Positions 1 to 8,872 of a stretch of 64,000 nt of DNA are shown here, piece by piece. The position numbers were made by a program, and so were the translations under genes. Every line of letters begins with the position of its first letter. Position 1 is the first letter of the stretch. Source of the DNA: Candidatus Aminicenantota bacterium. Lineage in GTDB: Bacteria > Acidobacteriota > Aminicenantia > UBA2199. The stretch lies in assembly GCA_026393835.1 (NCBI GenBank), contig JAPKZK010000145.1, positions 1 through 64,000 of the forward strand. Reading direction: 5' to 3'. A model generated the notes under the pieces. The model searched no databases, had not been told where the DNA came from, and saw only the letters and a list, made by a program, of their open reading frames with translations.

Positions 1-1
1 T

Positions 2-436
2 TTTGAATTAAATATGAAACCGCTTCCCGTCAGCGATCAATATATAGAGGCATTTAGAGAATTCACTATTTCAGAAATGAAAAACGGCAATGATCCGACG
101 CCCCCTGAGATGATCAAAAAAATAGAAAAGATTGCCTTTAAGGAAATGTTTAACGCCAATTTACCGTATTACCGGGACATATACGTAGATTCGGAAGGGA
201 ATATCCTGGTTTTTAAATGGAAAGAGTGCATTAGCGATTGTAAAAAAATTTTCCAGGTTTACTCCCCCGATGGAAAATATATCTGCGAGACCACCATCGA
301 TGAAGGGAATTTTAAATTTAACGTGGACAACCGGAGCAAAAAATTGGCCTTTTGGGGGAAAAGCCTGATCGGCCTTTTCGAATTGCGAAACAGCGACGAT
401 ATCAGTCTTCGGCTGGTAAAAGTGGATTTAAAATAA
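2..436 (+). CDS. C-terminal part of an unknown protein (5' end outside window)
   Basis: The reading frame is open from base 2 to a TAA at 434-436. The first ATG is at 14, but there is no stop upstream of it, so this is probably the 3' end of a longer gene cut by the window edge. The visible ~145 residues end in beta-rich sequence (DSEGNILVFKW, YSPDGKYICE) with the spacing typical of 6-bladed beta-propeller or TolB-like repeats, which I take only as a hint. It stops 5 bp before the radical SAM gene and so is probably in the same transcript. I do not recognise the family. Confidence 0.6.
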   Translation, partial: FELNMKPLPVSDQYIEAFREFTISEMKNGNDPTPPEMIKKIEKIAFKEMFNANLPYYRDIYVDSEGNILVFKWKECISDCKKIFQVYSPDGKYICETTIDEGNFKFNVDNRSKKLAFWGKSLIGLFELRNSDDISLRLVKVDLK

Positions 437-441
437 AACCC

Positions 442-1965
442 ATGAAATCCCACCTACTGTTCAAGAGTAGAAGAGGTAACCGATATGTTTTCGATAAGAA
501 AAAGAAGAGAACCGGTTTATGTCACCCCATACTATATTATTTATTATCTTTGGACGACAGGGGGAAAAAACTTGAGCAGTGGTTTGAAGGACTGAACGGC
601 TCCTCGGTCACGGTGCAAGGTGTGGGACCGGTTACGAATAAGGATATCGAATATTATTTAAAAAAATACCTGCTGCTGAAGAAAAACGGCCATTTTGAGA
701 CTTGCGACCAGGAAAGAAGATTGAGCAACCGTTTAACCCCGGTTAATGTAAAAGAATTCCTGGCTAATGTAAGGCAGGTAACTTTTGAAACCACTGAAAA
801 ATGCAATCTTTCCTGCGAATATTGCGGATACGGCAAATTCTACAACTATAAGGACATCCGTCAAAACATCACGATGGACATCTCCACGGCAAAAACCATA
901 CTCACATACCTCCAGGGGTCCTGGAATTCAGCATTGAATCGCTCCCATGATCAAAACATCTATATAAGCGCTTATGGCGGAGAACCTATGTTGAATTTCG
1001 AATTTATCCGGGAACTGGTACAGTTTGTAAAGGAACTGGAACTGCTTCATAACCGGGTTACTTTCTCGATGACCACCAATGGGTTATTGCTGGAAAAACA
1101 TATGGATTTCCTGGTGGAAAATGACTTCAACCTGCTGATTAGCCTGGACGGAGGGGAATCAAACAACGGCTACCGGGTATTCAAAGATGGAAAACCTGCA
1201 TATCGTACGATCCTGGAAAATGTGAAATCGCTGAAAGTAAAATACTCCGGATATTTTGCCCGAAGAGTAAACTTTAATGCCGTTATCCATAAAAAAAACT
1301 CTGTCGCGGAGGTTTTCAATTATTTCAAGCGGCAATTCGGTAAGATTCCCAGTGTCAGTGCTTTAAATACTTTCGGCGTCCGCGAAGATCAAAAGGAAAC
1401 CTTTTGGAAAACCTATTTAAATATAAACGACGGCCTTTATAACAGCGAAGATTATTCTTTAATCGAAAAGGAGATGTTCATCAATCTACCGGATATCCAG
1501 CAATTATCAACATTTCTCCATATTAACAGCGACTGTTGTTTTAACAATTACAATGAACTGCTGTACTCCCTGGATGAGAAACCCAGGTTTCCTACAGGAA
1601 CCTGCCAACCCTTTTCCAAAAAGATATTTATCACTGCCGGGGGAAAAATATATCCGTGTGAGAGAATCGATCACCGCTATGTGCTGGGTAATGCTGATAA
1701 GAATGGAGTTCACATCGATTTTGAAGAAATCGCTCGAAAATATAACCGGTGGTACGATAAGGTAGTCAAGCAATGCGAGGGGTGTTACAATGCCGAAGAA
1801 TGTGCGCAGTGTATTTTTTCCCTGGATTTGGCCGCCGGTGATGTCTCTTGTAAAGGATTTATGAACCGACAGGAGTATGCCCGGCGCCTTAGTTCCCATA
1901 TCGATTCGATAGAAACAAACCCTTTAATTTATCCAAAGATACTCAAAAAGGTCTTAATAAGCTAA
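442..1965 (+). CDS. Radical SAM/SPASM peptide maturase
   Basis: This 507-residue protein carries the radical SAM cysteine motif CX3CX2C (CNLSCEYC) at about residue 122, followed by a GGEP-type motif (YGGEPML) for SAM binding. It has a C-terminal SPASM-like cluster: Cys in GTCQPF, PCERI, then CEGCYNAEECAQC and a late SC. The N-terminal region (GNRYVFDKKK, then HPILYYLLSL) resembles the leader-recognition region of maturases that act on ribosomally made peptides, especially the GG-Bacteroidales type. I chose ATG 442 because an earlier in-frame ATG at 352 lies inside the preceding gene; there is no clear Shine-Dalgarno. The next gene starts 1 bp after its stop. The precursor peptide is not visible and may lie upstream of the window. 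Substrate unknown. Confidence 0.85.
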   Translation: MKSHLLFKSRRGNRYVFDKKKKRTGLCHPILYYLLSLDDRGKKLEQWFEGLNGSSVTVQGVGPVTNKDIEYYLKKYLLLKKNGHFETCDQERRLSNRLTPVNVKEFLANVRQVTFETTEKCNLSCEYCGYGKFYNYKDIRQNITMDISTAKTILTYLQGSWNSALNRSHDQNIYISAYGGEPMLNFEFIRELVQFVKELELLHNRVTFSMTTNGLLLEKHMDFLVENDFNLLISLDGGESNNGYRVFKDGKPAYRTILENVKSLKVKYSGYFARRVNFNAVIHKKNSVAEVFNYFKRQFGKIPSVSALNTFGVREDQKETFWKTYLNINDGLYNSEDYSLIEKEMFINLPDIQQLSTFLHINSDCCFNNYNELLYSLDEKPRFPTGTCQPFSKKIFITAGGKIYPCERIDHRYVLGNADKNGVHIDFEEIARKYNRWYDKVVKQCEGCYNAEECAQCIFSLDLAAGDVSCKGFMNRQEYARRLSSHIDSIETNPLIYPKILKKVLIS

Positions 1966-1966
1966 C

Positions 1967-3226
1967 ATGGAGAAAAAATATTGGTTCTATATCGATAACT
2001 ATGTTCATCTGTTCTTGAATAACGACTCCGCATTATTTTACAATACTTATTCCGGAAACTGCCTGGAATATGAAGGAAACGCCATCGTGATGAAATTGGT
2101 TAAGCGGATATTAGCCCCCCGGAATTGCCGTGTAATCCTATTGAAAGAAGCGGAAATCGACCAACCGGCCGTCCGGGAGTTTATCGATAAAATACGAGCC
2201 TATTATATGGGGGATTTGATCGATAGTTCATACTCAAAGGGAAAACCCATCGAAATGCCGCCTTTGGTTAAAAATCAATTGGATGTAACGTTTTTGAAGA
2301 AAGACAGTGCCCGATCAGTGGGCGATGAGATAATGTCATATCTGACAGAGATATCCCTTTATCTTAATGAAACCTGCGCGCAGGGCTGCGCCATGTGTAA
2401 GAGTGCTTACCGGCAATTCCCTTGTTGTTTCTCACCGGGAAGGGAGAATAACCTGTTAAAACCGGGATGTATAAAGAATCTGTTTTCCGAAATAGAACAT
2501 TCTTCACTGGCCCGGTTAAACATCCTGGGAGGGAATATCCTGCTTTACCCAGACTTTAATGGTTTGATGCCTATCGTTAACCGGCTCGCAGTTGAGAAGA
2601 ACTATTATTTGCACTATATCAATGTTTTACAGGGGAAAAGCTTTTTGAAGAATATTGCCGGCAAAGATTCCAGGCTTACGATCATAGTAAATGCTCCAAT
2701 AGAAGAGGAAAAATTGGAGCAGGCTTTAACTATTGCTTATGAATCGGGAGTTCGAAACCAGGCAATGTTTATTATCCTGGGAGAGAGGGAGTTTGAAACA
2801 GCAGAATTAATAATAGAGAAATACGGAATTGAAAACTATTTATACATACCCTTTTACAATGGATGCAATCTTGATTTTTTTAAAAAGAATTTGTATATCG
2901 CCAGGGAAGATTTCGAGGTTGAGCCGGTGGCAGCGAAAGAAATATACGAGAGAAGTTACGTGAATTCATTGAATTTTGGACGCATGGTCGTTTTTCCTGA
3001 TGGGAGAGTCTATGCAAATATCAACGACCCTTCTCTCGGACTGCTTGGGAAAGATTCTATATATAGTCTGTTATGCAAAGAATTGGAGAGAGGAAAGAGT
3101 TGGCGGAAGGTTCGCAAAAAAGTGTTTCCATGCAAGAAGTGTAATTTTGCCTGTTTATGTCCTCCTATCTCTAATTATAACAGCGCCATTGGACGGTATA
3201 ACCTTTGCAATATGTGGGAAGCGTAA
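1967..3226 (+). CDS. Pseudo-rSAM-type partner of the peptide maturase
   Basis: A 419-residue protein, paired with the maturase with a 1-bp gap. It matches my memory of the pseudo-rSAM proteins of GG-Bacteroidales peptide systems: a divergent N-terminus, a central Cys segment followed by SAYRQFPCC, and a C-terminal LCPPISNYNSAIGR and NLCNMW signature. Those proteins are described as radical SAM relatives with a degraded cluster motif. Here the motif is formally intact, reading CAQGCAMC (CX3CX2C), so it could be an active enzyme. The GGxP-type SAM motif is weak (LGGNILLYPDF). Two more cysteines (CKKCNFACLC) near the end could bind a second cluster. Probably acts with the upstream enzyme on one peptide. 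Confidence 0.7.
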   Translation: MEKKYWFYIDNYVHLFLNNDSALFYNTYSGNCLEYEGNAIVMKLVKRILAPRNCRVILLKEAEIDQPAVREFIDKIRAYYMGDLIDSSYSKGKPIEMPPLVKNQLDVTFLKKDSARSVGDEIMSYLTEISLYLNETCAQGCAMCKSAYRQFPCCFSPGRENNLLKPGCIKNLFSEIEHSSLARLNILGGNILLYPDFNGLMPIVNRLAVEKNYYLHYINVLQGKSFLKNIAGKDSRLTIIVNAPIEEEKLEQALTIAYESGVRNQAMFIILGEREFETAELIIEKYGIENYLYIPFYNGCNLDFFKKNLYIAREDFEVEPVAAKEIYERSYVNSLNFGRMVVFPDGRVYANINDPSLGLLGKDSIYSLLCKELERGKSWRKVRKKVFPCKKCNFACLCPPISNYNSAIGRYNLCNMWEA

Positions 3227-3482
3227 AAATTGAACCCTGGAAATGAAAAAAAATAACGGTTGAATGCTTAACTTTGCCATTTTCGATTTCACATAGATAA
3301 CCGGGTGGGAGAAAGAGGCCAAACAAAAAAATTGGCAAAGACATGTCCATATAAAACGGGTGTTACTCCTTTAAAGGTAGGTATAGCCTGGAGTTTATAA
3401 TGCTCGGATTTATGGTATGAGTTTGTAATTGAGGCAGAGGCGGATTAGGGATATTCGAATAATTCCCCGGACTTTGGGACGC
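3227..3482. other. Intergenic region, no gene seen
   Basis: No open frame with a ribosome binding site is visible, and no precursor-like peptide with a Gly-Gly motif could be found here. The sequence is moderately A/T rich. It separates the rSAM pair from the two gene remnants that follow. Confidence 0.5.
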
Positions 3483-3674
3483 TTAAGGCAATCTTTCATC
3501 CGGGTTATTATCAATGATTTTCTTCACTTCCAATTCGATCATGCCCCTTTTCTCATACATGTAACTTTTAAAAAATTCAAAGACCGCATAGCCTATTACC
3601 GGGATACGATCGATGTACCAGGGCATCTCATCCAGCATCTCATTGTAGTAGCTAAAAATATTTTGCACCGTCAA
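3483..3674 (-). pseudogene. Short protein remnant
   Basis: On the minus strand, a 63-codon frame ends at 3483 and has protein-like composition (YYNEMLDEMPWYIDRIPVIG then FFKSYMYEKRGMIELEV). The best start is a TTG at 3674 with no ribosome binding site, and a stop lies a few codons upstream, so it is likely a truncated gene. It lies antisense to the N-terminal part of a long plus-strand frame that begins at 3429, so that plus-strand N-terminus is not real coding sequence. Family not recognised. Confidence 0.35.
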
Positions 3675-3713
3675 ACCGGATCGATTTATAAATATCCGGT
3701 TTTATCCAGTTAT

Positions 3714-4403
3714 GCCGGAAGTCCTACAAAGATATGGCGCAGCGCCGACGGCGTTAGTTGGAGTAAGGTGGAAACTCAATCCAACGGGGCGCGCGCCCTG
3801 GCATATAACGAGCAAACCGATACCTTTTTTGCCGGGGCGCATGCCATCAGTAGAAGCAAAGACGTCGGGAATACCTGGGAACAGGTATTTGACCTGGGGC
3901 CGGTTTATGGCGATAAAGCAAACATCATGGGCATAACATGTTTTGATGATTATGTCGTTTGCACCGGTGGGGATATGTTGCCCCTGGTATCCAAAGACAA
4001 CGGGGCAACCTGGGGGCAGTTGGGTCAATACCCATCCAAAGGTGGGTTCTTTGGATTGCTGCAAACAGCGGAAAGGATCATCGGCGTGGGAACTTTTACA
4101 AAAGCTAGCGACCCGGTGTGTTACATTGAAAAAGCAGCGATCATTGATGCTGAGCTTACTAATCTTACTCCTGTGACAGAACCAATTCCAACTCCAACGC
4201 CGACGCCAACGCCGGCGCCATCGCCGACGCCAACTCCAACACCGACTCCGACGCCGACTCCGACGCCGACGCCAACACCTACGCCGGCGGTAGCAATAAA
4301 TAAAGTCCTTGCCGATGAGTTGGAGATTATCGGAAACAGTCTTGTCCGCATTGCCAATTGTTTAAGGATTTTGGCAGAGAACCACCCCGATAAAATAGCA
4401 TAA
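3714..4403 (+). pseudogene. Truncated sialidase-like propeller protein with Pro-Thr tail
   Basis: From about 3714 the frame encodes BNR/sialidase-like repeats, seen as IWRSADGVSWSKV, SRSKDVGNTWEQV and SKDNGATWGQL, each with the Asp-box style SxDxGxxW pattern. Then comes a long (PT)n linker encoded at about 4183-4285, and a C-terminal segment with ELEIIGNSLVRIANCLRIL. A full propeller needs 6-7 blades; about three remain and there is no signal peptide or proper start. The frame continues open upstream to 3429, but that part is antisense to another fragment. I read this as the 3' half of an extracellular propeller protein cut at about 3675-3714. Confidence 0.6.
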
Positions 4404-4407
4404 ACAA

Positions 4408-4433
4408 AAGTTTTTTAGAGGTCCAGGGGGCAG
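4408..4433 (+). repeat. GTCCAGG intergenic box, copy A
   Basis: An A-run/T-run (aaaagtttttt) is followed by an AGAGGTCCAGGG box. The same arrangement recurs at about 5711, 9986, 12478 (minus) and 59191 (minus). Here no strong hairpin follows. It lies between the propeller remnant and meaB. Confidence 0.45.
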
Positions 4434-4533
4434 AATGGAAACAAAGATATCTGTGGGCCACGTAAGGCGCGCCGCTGGAAAAAATGGGGGGTTACCAGGA
4501 CCATTGACCATTGACAATTATATAGAAGCCCGG

Positions 4534-4562
4534 TTTACAAAAAAGCCATCATGCATTATAAT
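4534..4562 (+). promoter_or_regulatory. Sigma-70-like promoter of meaB
   Basis: TTTACA at 4534-4539, a 17-nt spacer, and a perfect TATAAT at 4557-4562. Six bases separate the -10 box from ATG 4569, so predicted +1 is the A of that ATG, which implies a leaderless mRNA. Confidence 0.6.
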
Positions 4563-4568
4563 ACTCCA

Positions 4569-5699
4569 ATGAACGACAATGACAGTTATACCCCCGATTG
4601 GACCCCGGAAGACGCGGGCGATGCCTTTGCTATAAAAGTCAAGCGCGGCATCGACATGAAATCGACTATTAAAAAGATTCCCCACAAACCCCACGCCCAA
4701 AGGGTCCAATTAACAGTAGACGATCATGTCAACGGCGTGCTGAACAATGATAAAACCATCCTGGCGCGAACCATTACCTTGATCGAAAGTAATTCCCCCA
4801 GCCATTACGACAAAGCCAGGGAGGTACTGAAGGCGCTGCTCCCTTATTCCGGGAAATCGCTGCGCGTGGGCATCACGGGCGTCCCGGGCGCAGGGAAAAG
4901 CACCCTCATCGAAACCCTGGGTTGCTATTTATTGGAACAGGGCCACAAAATGGCGGTCCTGGCGGTGGACCCCAGCAGTACGGTTACCAAAGGCAGTATC
5001 CTGGGTGATAAAACCCGGATGGAGAAGCTCTCCCGACAGCAGGGATGTTTTATCCGGCCTTCTCCTTCGGGCGGTACGCTGGGGGGCGTTACCCGCAAGA
5101 GCCGCGAAACAATGCTGGTTTGCGAAGCCGCGGGTTATGATTTGATCCTGGTAGAAACCGTGGGTGTGGGGCAGAGTGAAATTACGGTCCGTTCGATGGT
5201 GGATTTTTTCTTGTTGGTGATGATTGCCGGCGCCGGCGACGAGCTGCAGGGAATCAAAAAAGGCGTCATCGAATTGGCGGATGCATTGGTGGTGAATAAA
5301 GCCGACGGCCCCAATAAATCCAGGGCATTATCGACTCGACAGGAATATGCCATGGCCCTGAAATACCTGGCCCCGGCCACCAGGGGATGGGCGACGAATG
5401 CCTTTACTTGTTCCGCATTAACGGGCGAAGGGGTTCCGGAAACCTGGGAAGTGATTAAAACGTTTGAGAAACAAACCAAAGCGGCGGGAGTATTTGCGGG
5501 GAGGCGGAAGAACCAGGCGCTGGAATGGGTATATTCGATGATTGAGAATTATTTGAAAGATAATTTCTACAATAACCCGGAGGTCCGGGCCCTGTTCCCG
5601 CAGGTGAAAGATGCTGTCTTAAATGAATCCCTCCTGCCTACTGCCGCCGCCGAACAACTGCTGAAAACATTCTACCTTTCGGAAAATAAGGGCCGTTAA
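4569..5699 (+). CDS. meaB: Methylmalonyl-CoA mutase-associated GTPase MeaB
   Basis: A G3E-family GTPase that protects and loads adenosylcobalamin into methylmalonyl-CoA mutase. P-loop GVPGAGKS is at residues ~104-111 from this start, followed by a switch region VDPSST, LVETVGVGQSE (Walker B) and the NKAD base-recognition motif. At 376 residues it is about 45 longer than usual because of an N-terminal segment (YTPDWTPEDAGDAF). An ATG at 4551 is in frame, but a TATAAT promoter box overlaps it, so I prefer 4569. There is no Shine-Dalgarno at either. No mutase gene is in the window; the acyl-CoA carboxylase at 22.6-26.2 kb is a plausible pathway partner. Confidence 0.92.
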   Translation: MNDNDSYTPDWTPEDAGDAFAIKVKRGIDMKSTIKKIPHKPHAQRVQLTVDDHVNGVLNNDKTILARTITLIESNSPSHYDKAREVLKALLPYSGKSLRVGITGVPGAGKSTLIETLGCYLLEQGHKMAVLAVDPSSTVTKGSILGDKTRMEKLSRQQGCFIRPSPSGGTLGGVTRKSRETMLVCEAAGYDLILVETVGVGQSEITVRSMVDFFLLVMIAGAGDELQGIKKGVIELADALVVNKADGPNKSRALSTRQEYAMALKYLAPATRGWATNAFTCSALTGEGVPETWEVIKTFEKQTKAAGVFAGRRKNQALEWVYSMIENYLKDNFYNNPEVRALFPQVKDAVLNESLLPTAAAEQLLKTFYLSENKGR

Positions 5700-5728
5700 G
5701 CGATATAATTAAAAGCTTTTGGAAGTAC

Positions 5729-5775
5729 AGGCCCGCAGAACGGCGTGCGGGATGTCTCAAGGGGCCTCTTTTTTT
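5729..5775 (+). terminator. Rho-independent terminator after meaB
   Basis: An outer stem AGGCCC (5729-5734) pairs with GGGCCT (5762-5767) and is followed by a T run at 5769-5775. An inner hairpin, CCCGCA with TGCGGG, is nested or competes with it. The A/T stretch at 5711-5720 and GTACAGG just upstream make it a degenerate copy of the GTCCAGG element. Confidence 0.6.
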
Positions 5776-5798
5776 CACCTTCTCACCCCCTTAACTTC

Positions 5799-8700
5799 TT
5801 ACCTTCTTGTTTTTCCCCGTCCGAGTAATAGGAAATAGACCGCCGGTGTGGCCAGCAGGGACAATAAAACAGAGATACATAAAGCGCCGATGACGGCGAT
5901 CGACAGGGGTTTCAACATGTCGGCGCCGGAACCGATGCCATAGGCCAGGGGCAGCATGCCGAGGGCAGCCGCCAGCGAGGTCATCAAAACGGGCCGCAGT
6001 CTGCGCCTACCGGATCGGACCAATGCTTCGGCCAGATCTAACCCTTCGGCCTGTAAATGCTTGACGTAATCGAGCACCAGGATGCCGTTCTTGGCGACGA
6101 TGCCCACGCCGATGATGGCGCCCAGGAAAGAAACGACATTGAGCGATGTATCGGTCAGCCATAAGGCCAGGATGGTTCCGAACAAAGCCAGTACAGCGCC
6201 AAAGATGATGGCCAGGGGTTCGGCGAATGAGCCGAATTCGAGCAGCAGCACGGTGAAAACCAACAGGATGGCCATAACCAACACCACCATGAGATTAAAG
6301 AACGATTCCTGCTGCTGCTGATACAAACCGCCATATTCGATGCTGCCGGGGGGGAGGCTTTTGTCGTTTTTCAACAGCCGGCGGATGTCGTTTATGGCGC
6401 TGCCCAGGTCTCGACCTTCCAGTCGACCGGTAATAACGACATCCTGGCGCAGGTCATCGCGGCGCCTTTCAAATTGCCCGGGTTCCTCGACGATGTCAAC
6501 CACCTGGGATAATTTTATCAGCGCTCCTCCGGCCGTGCGCATGGGAAGTTCCCGCAGCGAGGCCAGTCGATCGATACGATCGGGCGCCACCTTGACCCGG
6601 ATGTCAACGACCCGGTCGCCCTCCAGTACGGTCGATGCGGTGCGACCCAACATGGCCGTGTTGACAACCGCGGCGATGTCATCGGCGGTCAGACCGAAAC
6701 GCAACGCTTCGGTGTAACGTACATGCAGGCTGATGGTGGGGCCGGTTGCTACCAGGCCATTGAAGGTATCGACGACGCCGGGGATTTTCTTGATCTCCTC
6801 TTCAATCCCAGGGGCTTTTCTTTTCAAAAATTCATAATCGGGGGAAAAAAGTTGGACTTCAATGGGCGAAGGCGCCCACATCAGGTCCCCGATTAAATCC
6901 CCGAGAATACCGGGGAACTCCCAGGTCATGTCGGGAATGGCGGTATTGAATTTTTGCCGCAGCCCGGAGATGACTTCCTCGGTGGAGCGCTTGCGCCCGG
7001 GTTTCAGCTTGATCAGGAAATCGCCGTTATTGGGCTCGGTTATGGCCAAACCCAACTGGGCCCCGGTGCGCCGGGAATAGCTTTCCAATTCCGGGAGGGT
7101 TTTCAATATTGCTTCGGCTTGCTGCAATTGGCGATTGGTTTCGGCCAGGCTGGTTCCCGGGGGACTGAGGTAATCGATGACAAAACCGCCCTCATCCATG
7201 GCCGGTAAAAACTCGCTTTTCAGTTGCATATAGAGCCCGATACCGGCAAGCACAACCAGCCCGCAAATGCCGATTGTCAGCCATGGGCGGCGTAATACTT
7301 TTTGGACCGCGCTTTCGTACAGTACGATAACGCGCCGCAGCAGCGGGCCGGCCTGTTGACCGGGTTCATCCGCGGCCCTGGATTTTGACTTGATGAAGAA
7401 GGCGGCCAGCGACGGGGTAAAGGTAATTGCCAGGACCAGCGACATTAGCAGGGAAACCACCATGGTCAACGCCAGGGAACGGAAGAAAACGCCGGTAATC
7501 CCTTCCAGGAATGCCAGCGGTACAAAGACCACAACGGGGGTCAACGTGGAGCCCACCAGCGGGCGGAAAATTTCGCCAATTGCCTGGCTGATGGCGTCGA
7601 AGCGCGAAAAGCCGGCTATTATTTTGGTATGGATGGCTTCCACCACGACGATGGCGTCATCGATGATCAAGCCGATGGCGGCAGCTATACCGCCCAGGGT
7701 CATCAGGTTAAAGCTAAGCCCGAAACCCTTCATGGCCAGCAGGGTCGCCAGCACCGTCACCGGGATGACCGTGACAGCGATCATTGTCGTACCCCAATCT
7801 TTCAGGAAGAAATAAAGGATGATGACCGAGAGGAACAATCCGAAGATGATGGCTTCCCAGACGCTTGAAACCGACGCCCGCACGATCAGCGACTGATCAT
7901 AGAAGAAGGTCAATTTCATGTCGGGCGGCAATATTTTTTTAAGATTCCCGATTTCCTGTTTTAGTCGCCTGGCGATATCCAGTGTGCTGCCGTCGGGCTG
8001 GCTGTGGATATTGAGCAGTACGGCATCCTGGCCATCGGCGGTGACGATGTTGAACACCGGCTCGGGACCCCGTTCGACCCGGGCGAAATCCTTGATCCGC
8101 AGGGGGTGGTTGTCGATGATGGCGACAATGAAATCTTCGATCTCTTCCAGGTTGTGCACCCGGCCGTCGACCACCGTCAAATAAAGCATATGATTTTCTT
8201 CGTGCAAGCCCGAGGAAGCCACCAGGTTGTTCTGCTCGAGGGCCCCGGTCACTTGCTGCAAGGTGAGATTGGCCGCCTGCAGGCGCAGCGGGTCCACGAC
8301 GACATGGAGTTCGGGGGCGCGCCCGCCGATCAGGTCGACCCTGGCCACATTGGGGATGCGCAGGAATTGGGGTTTGATCTCATAGCGGGCCGTCTCCCAG
8401 AGATCGGTGATAGTCCGGGTCTTGCTGGTCAAACTGACGCCGATGATGGGAAAGTTGGCGAAGGTTACCCGGTAGACTTCGGTTTCAGCGTCGGTCGGTA
8501 ATTGGCCGCGGATTTGCGACAGGCGGCTCAATACGAATAACTCCGATTTGATCATATCGACTTTCCAGTTGAAAAAAACATTAACCTCGGCCGAGCCGCG
8601 GCCCGTGGCCGAGCGGATGGTGGTAACGCCGGGAATATCTTTCATCGCTTCTTCGATGGGCCGGGTGATGGCGGCCATCATTTCGTCGCTGGGCATGACG

Positions 8701-8867
8701 CCATTGTCCACCAGTACAACCACCCGCGGGAAGTCGGTCTGGGGAAAAACCGATGAGGGCAGGGTCAGGGCGGCATAGATGCCTCCCAGGCAGAGAACGA
8801 TGGTCATAAATATGATCGGTACGGCATGATCTCTTGCGAAATTTCCCAATATTTTTGTATTTTCCAT
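5799..8867 (-). CDS. RND efflux transporter, inner-membrane permease
   Basis: A 1022-residue RND pump of the AcrB/MdtB/CzcA superfamily, the proton-driven part of a tripartite exporter. An N-terminal membrane helix is followed by the first porter domain (NGVMPSDEM, PIEEAMKDIPGV), then a helix bundle with the proton-relay pair in GLIIDDAIVVVEAI. The Asp-Asp is that of multidrug (HAE-type) rather than heavy-metal (HME) pumps. The second half repeats this and includes the GVVDTFNGL porter region and the final helix block FLGAIIGVGIVAKNGILVLD. Full length. Its start lies 5 bp after the adaptor gene, and the three-gene order is tolC-type, adaptor, permease. Substrate unknown. Confidence 0.95.
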   Translation of the reverse strand: MENTKILGNFARDHAVPIIFMTIVLCLGGIYAALTLPSSVFPQTDFPRVVVLVDNGVMPSDEMMAAITRPIEEAMKDIPGVTTIRSATGRGSAEVNVFFNWKVDMIKSELFVLSRLSQIRGQLPTDAETEVYRVTFANFPIIGVSLTSKTRTITDLWETARYEIKPQFLRIPNVARVDLIGGRAPELHVVVDPLRLQAANLTLQQVTGALEQNNLVASSGLHEENHMLYLTVVDGRVHNLEEIEDFIVAIIDNHPLRIKDFARVERGPEPVFNIVTADGQDAVLLNIHSQPDGSTLDIARRLKQEIGNLKKILPPDMKLTFFYDQSLIVRASVSSVWEAIIFGLFLSVIILYFFLKDWGTTMIAVTVIPVTVLATLLAMKGFGLSFNLMTLGGIAAAIGLIIDDAIVVVEAIHTKIIAGFSRFDAISQAIGEIFRPLVGSTLTPVVVFVPLAFLEGITGVFFRSLALTMVVSLLMSLVLAITFTPSLAAFFIKSKSRAADEPGQQAGPLLRRVIVLYESAVQKVLRRPWLTIGICGLVVLAGIGLYMQLKSEFLPAMDEGGFVIDYLSPPGTSLAETNRQLQQAEAILKTLPELESYSRRTGAQLGLAITEPNNGDFLIKLKPGRKRSTEEVISGLRQKFNTAIPDMTWEFPGILGDLIGDLMWAPSPIEVQLFSPDYEFLKRKAPGIEEEIKKIPGVVDTFNGLVATGPTISLHVRYTEALRFGLTADDIAAVVNTAMLGRTASTVLEGDRVVDIRVKVAPDRIDRLASLRELPMRTAGGALIKLSQVVDIVEEPGQFERRRDDLRQDVVITGRLEGRDLGSAINDIRRLLKNDKSLPPGSIEYGGLYQQQQESFFNLMVVLVMAILLVFTVLLLEFGSFAEPLAIIFGAVLALFGTILALWLTDTSLNVVSFLGAIIGVGIVAKNGILVLDYVKHLQAEGLDLAEALVRSGRRRLRPVLMTSLAAALGMLPLAYGIGSGADMLKPLSIAVIGALCISVLLSLLATPAVYFLLLGRGKTRR

Positions 8868-8872
8868 TTTGT

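Noticed and set aside
4534..4571. ATG 4551 as the meaB start
   Set aside because: It overlaps the TATAAT box and has no ribosome binding site; ATG 4569 fits the promoter better.
5799..8867. Heavy-metal (CzcA-type) RND pump
   Set aside because: The helix-4 proton relay is Asp-Asp (IDDAIVVVE), not the single-Asp pattern of heavy-metal pumps.
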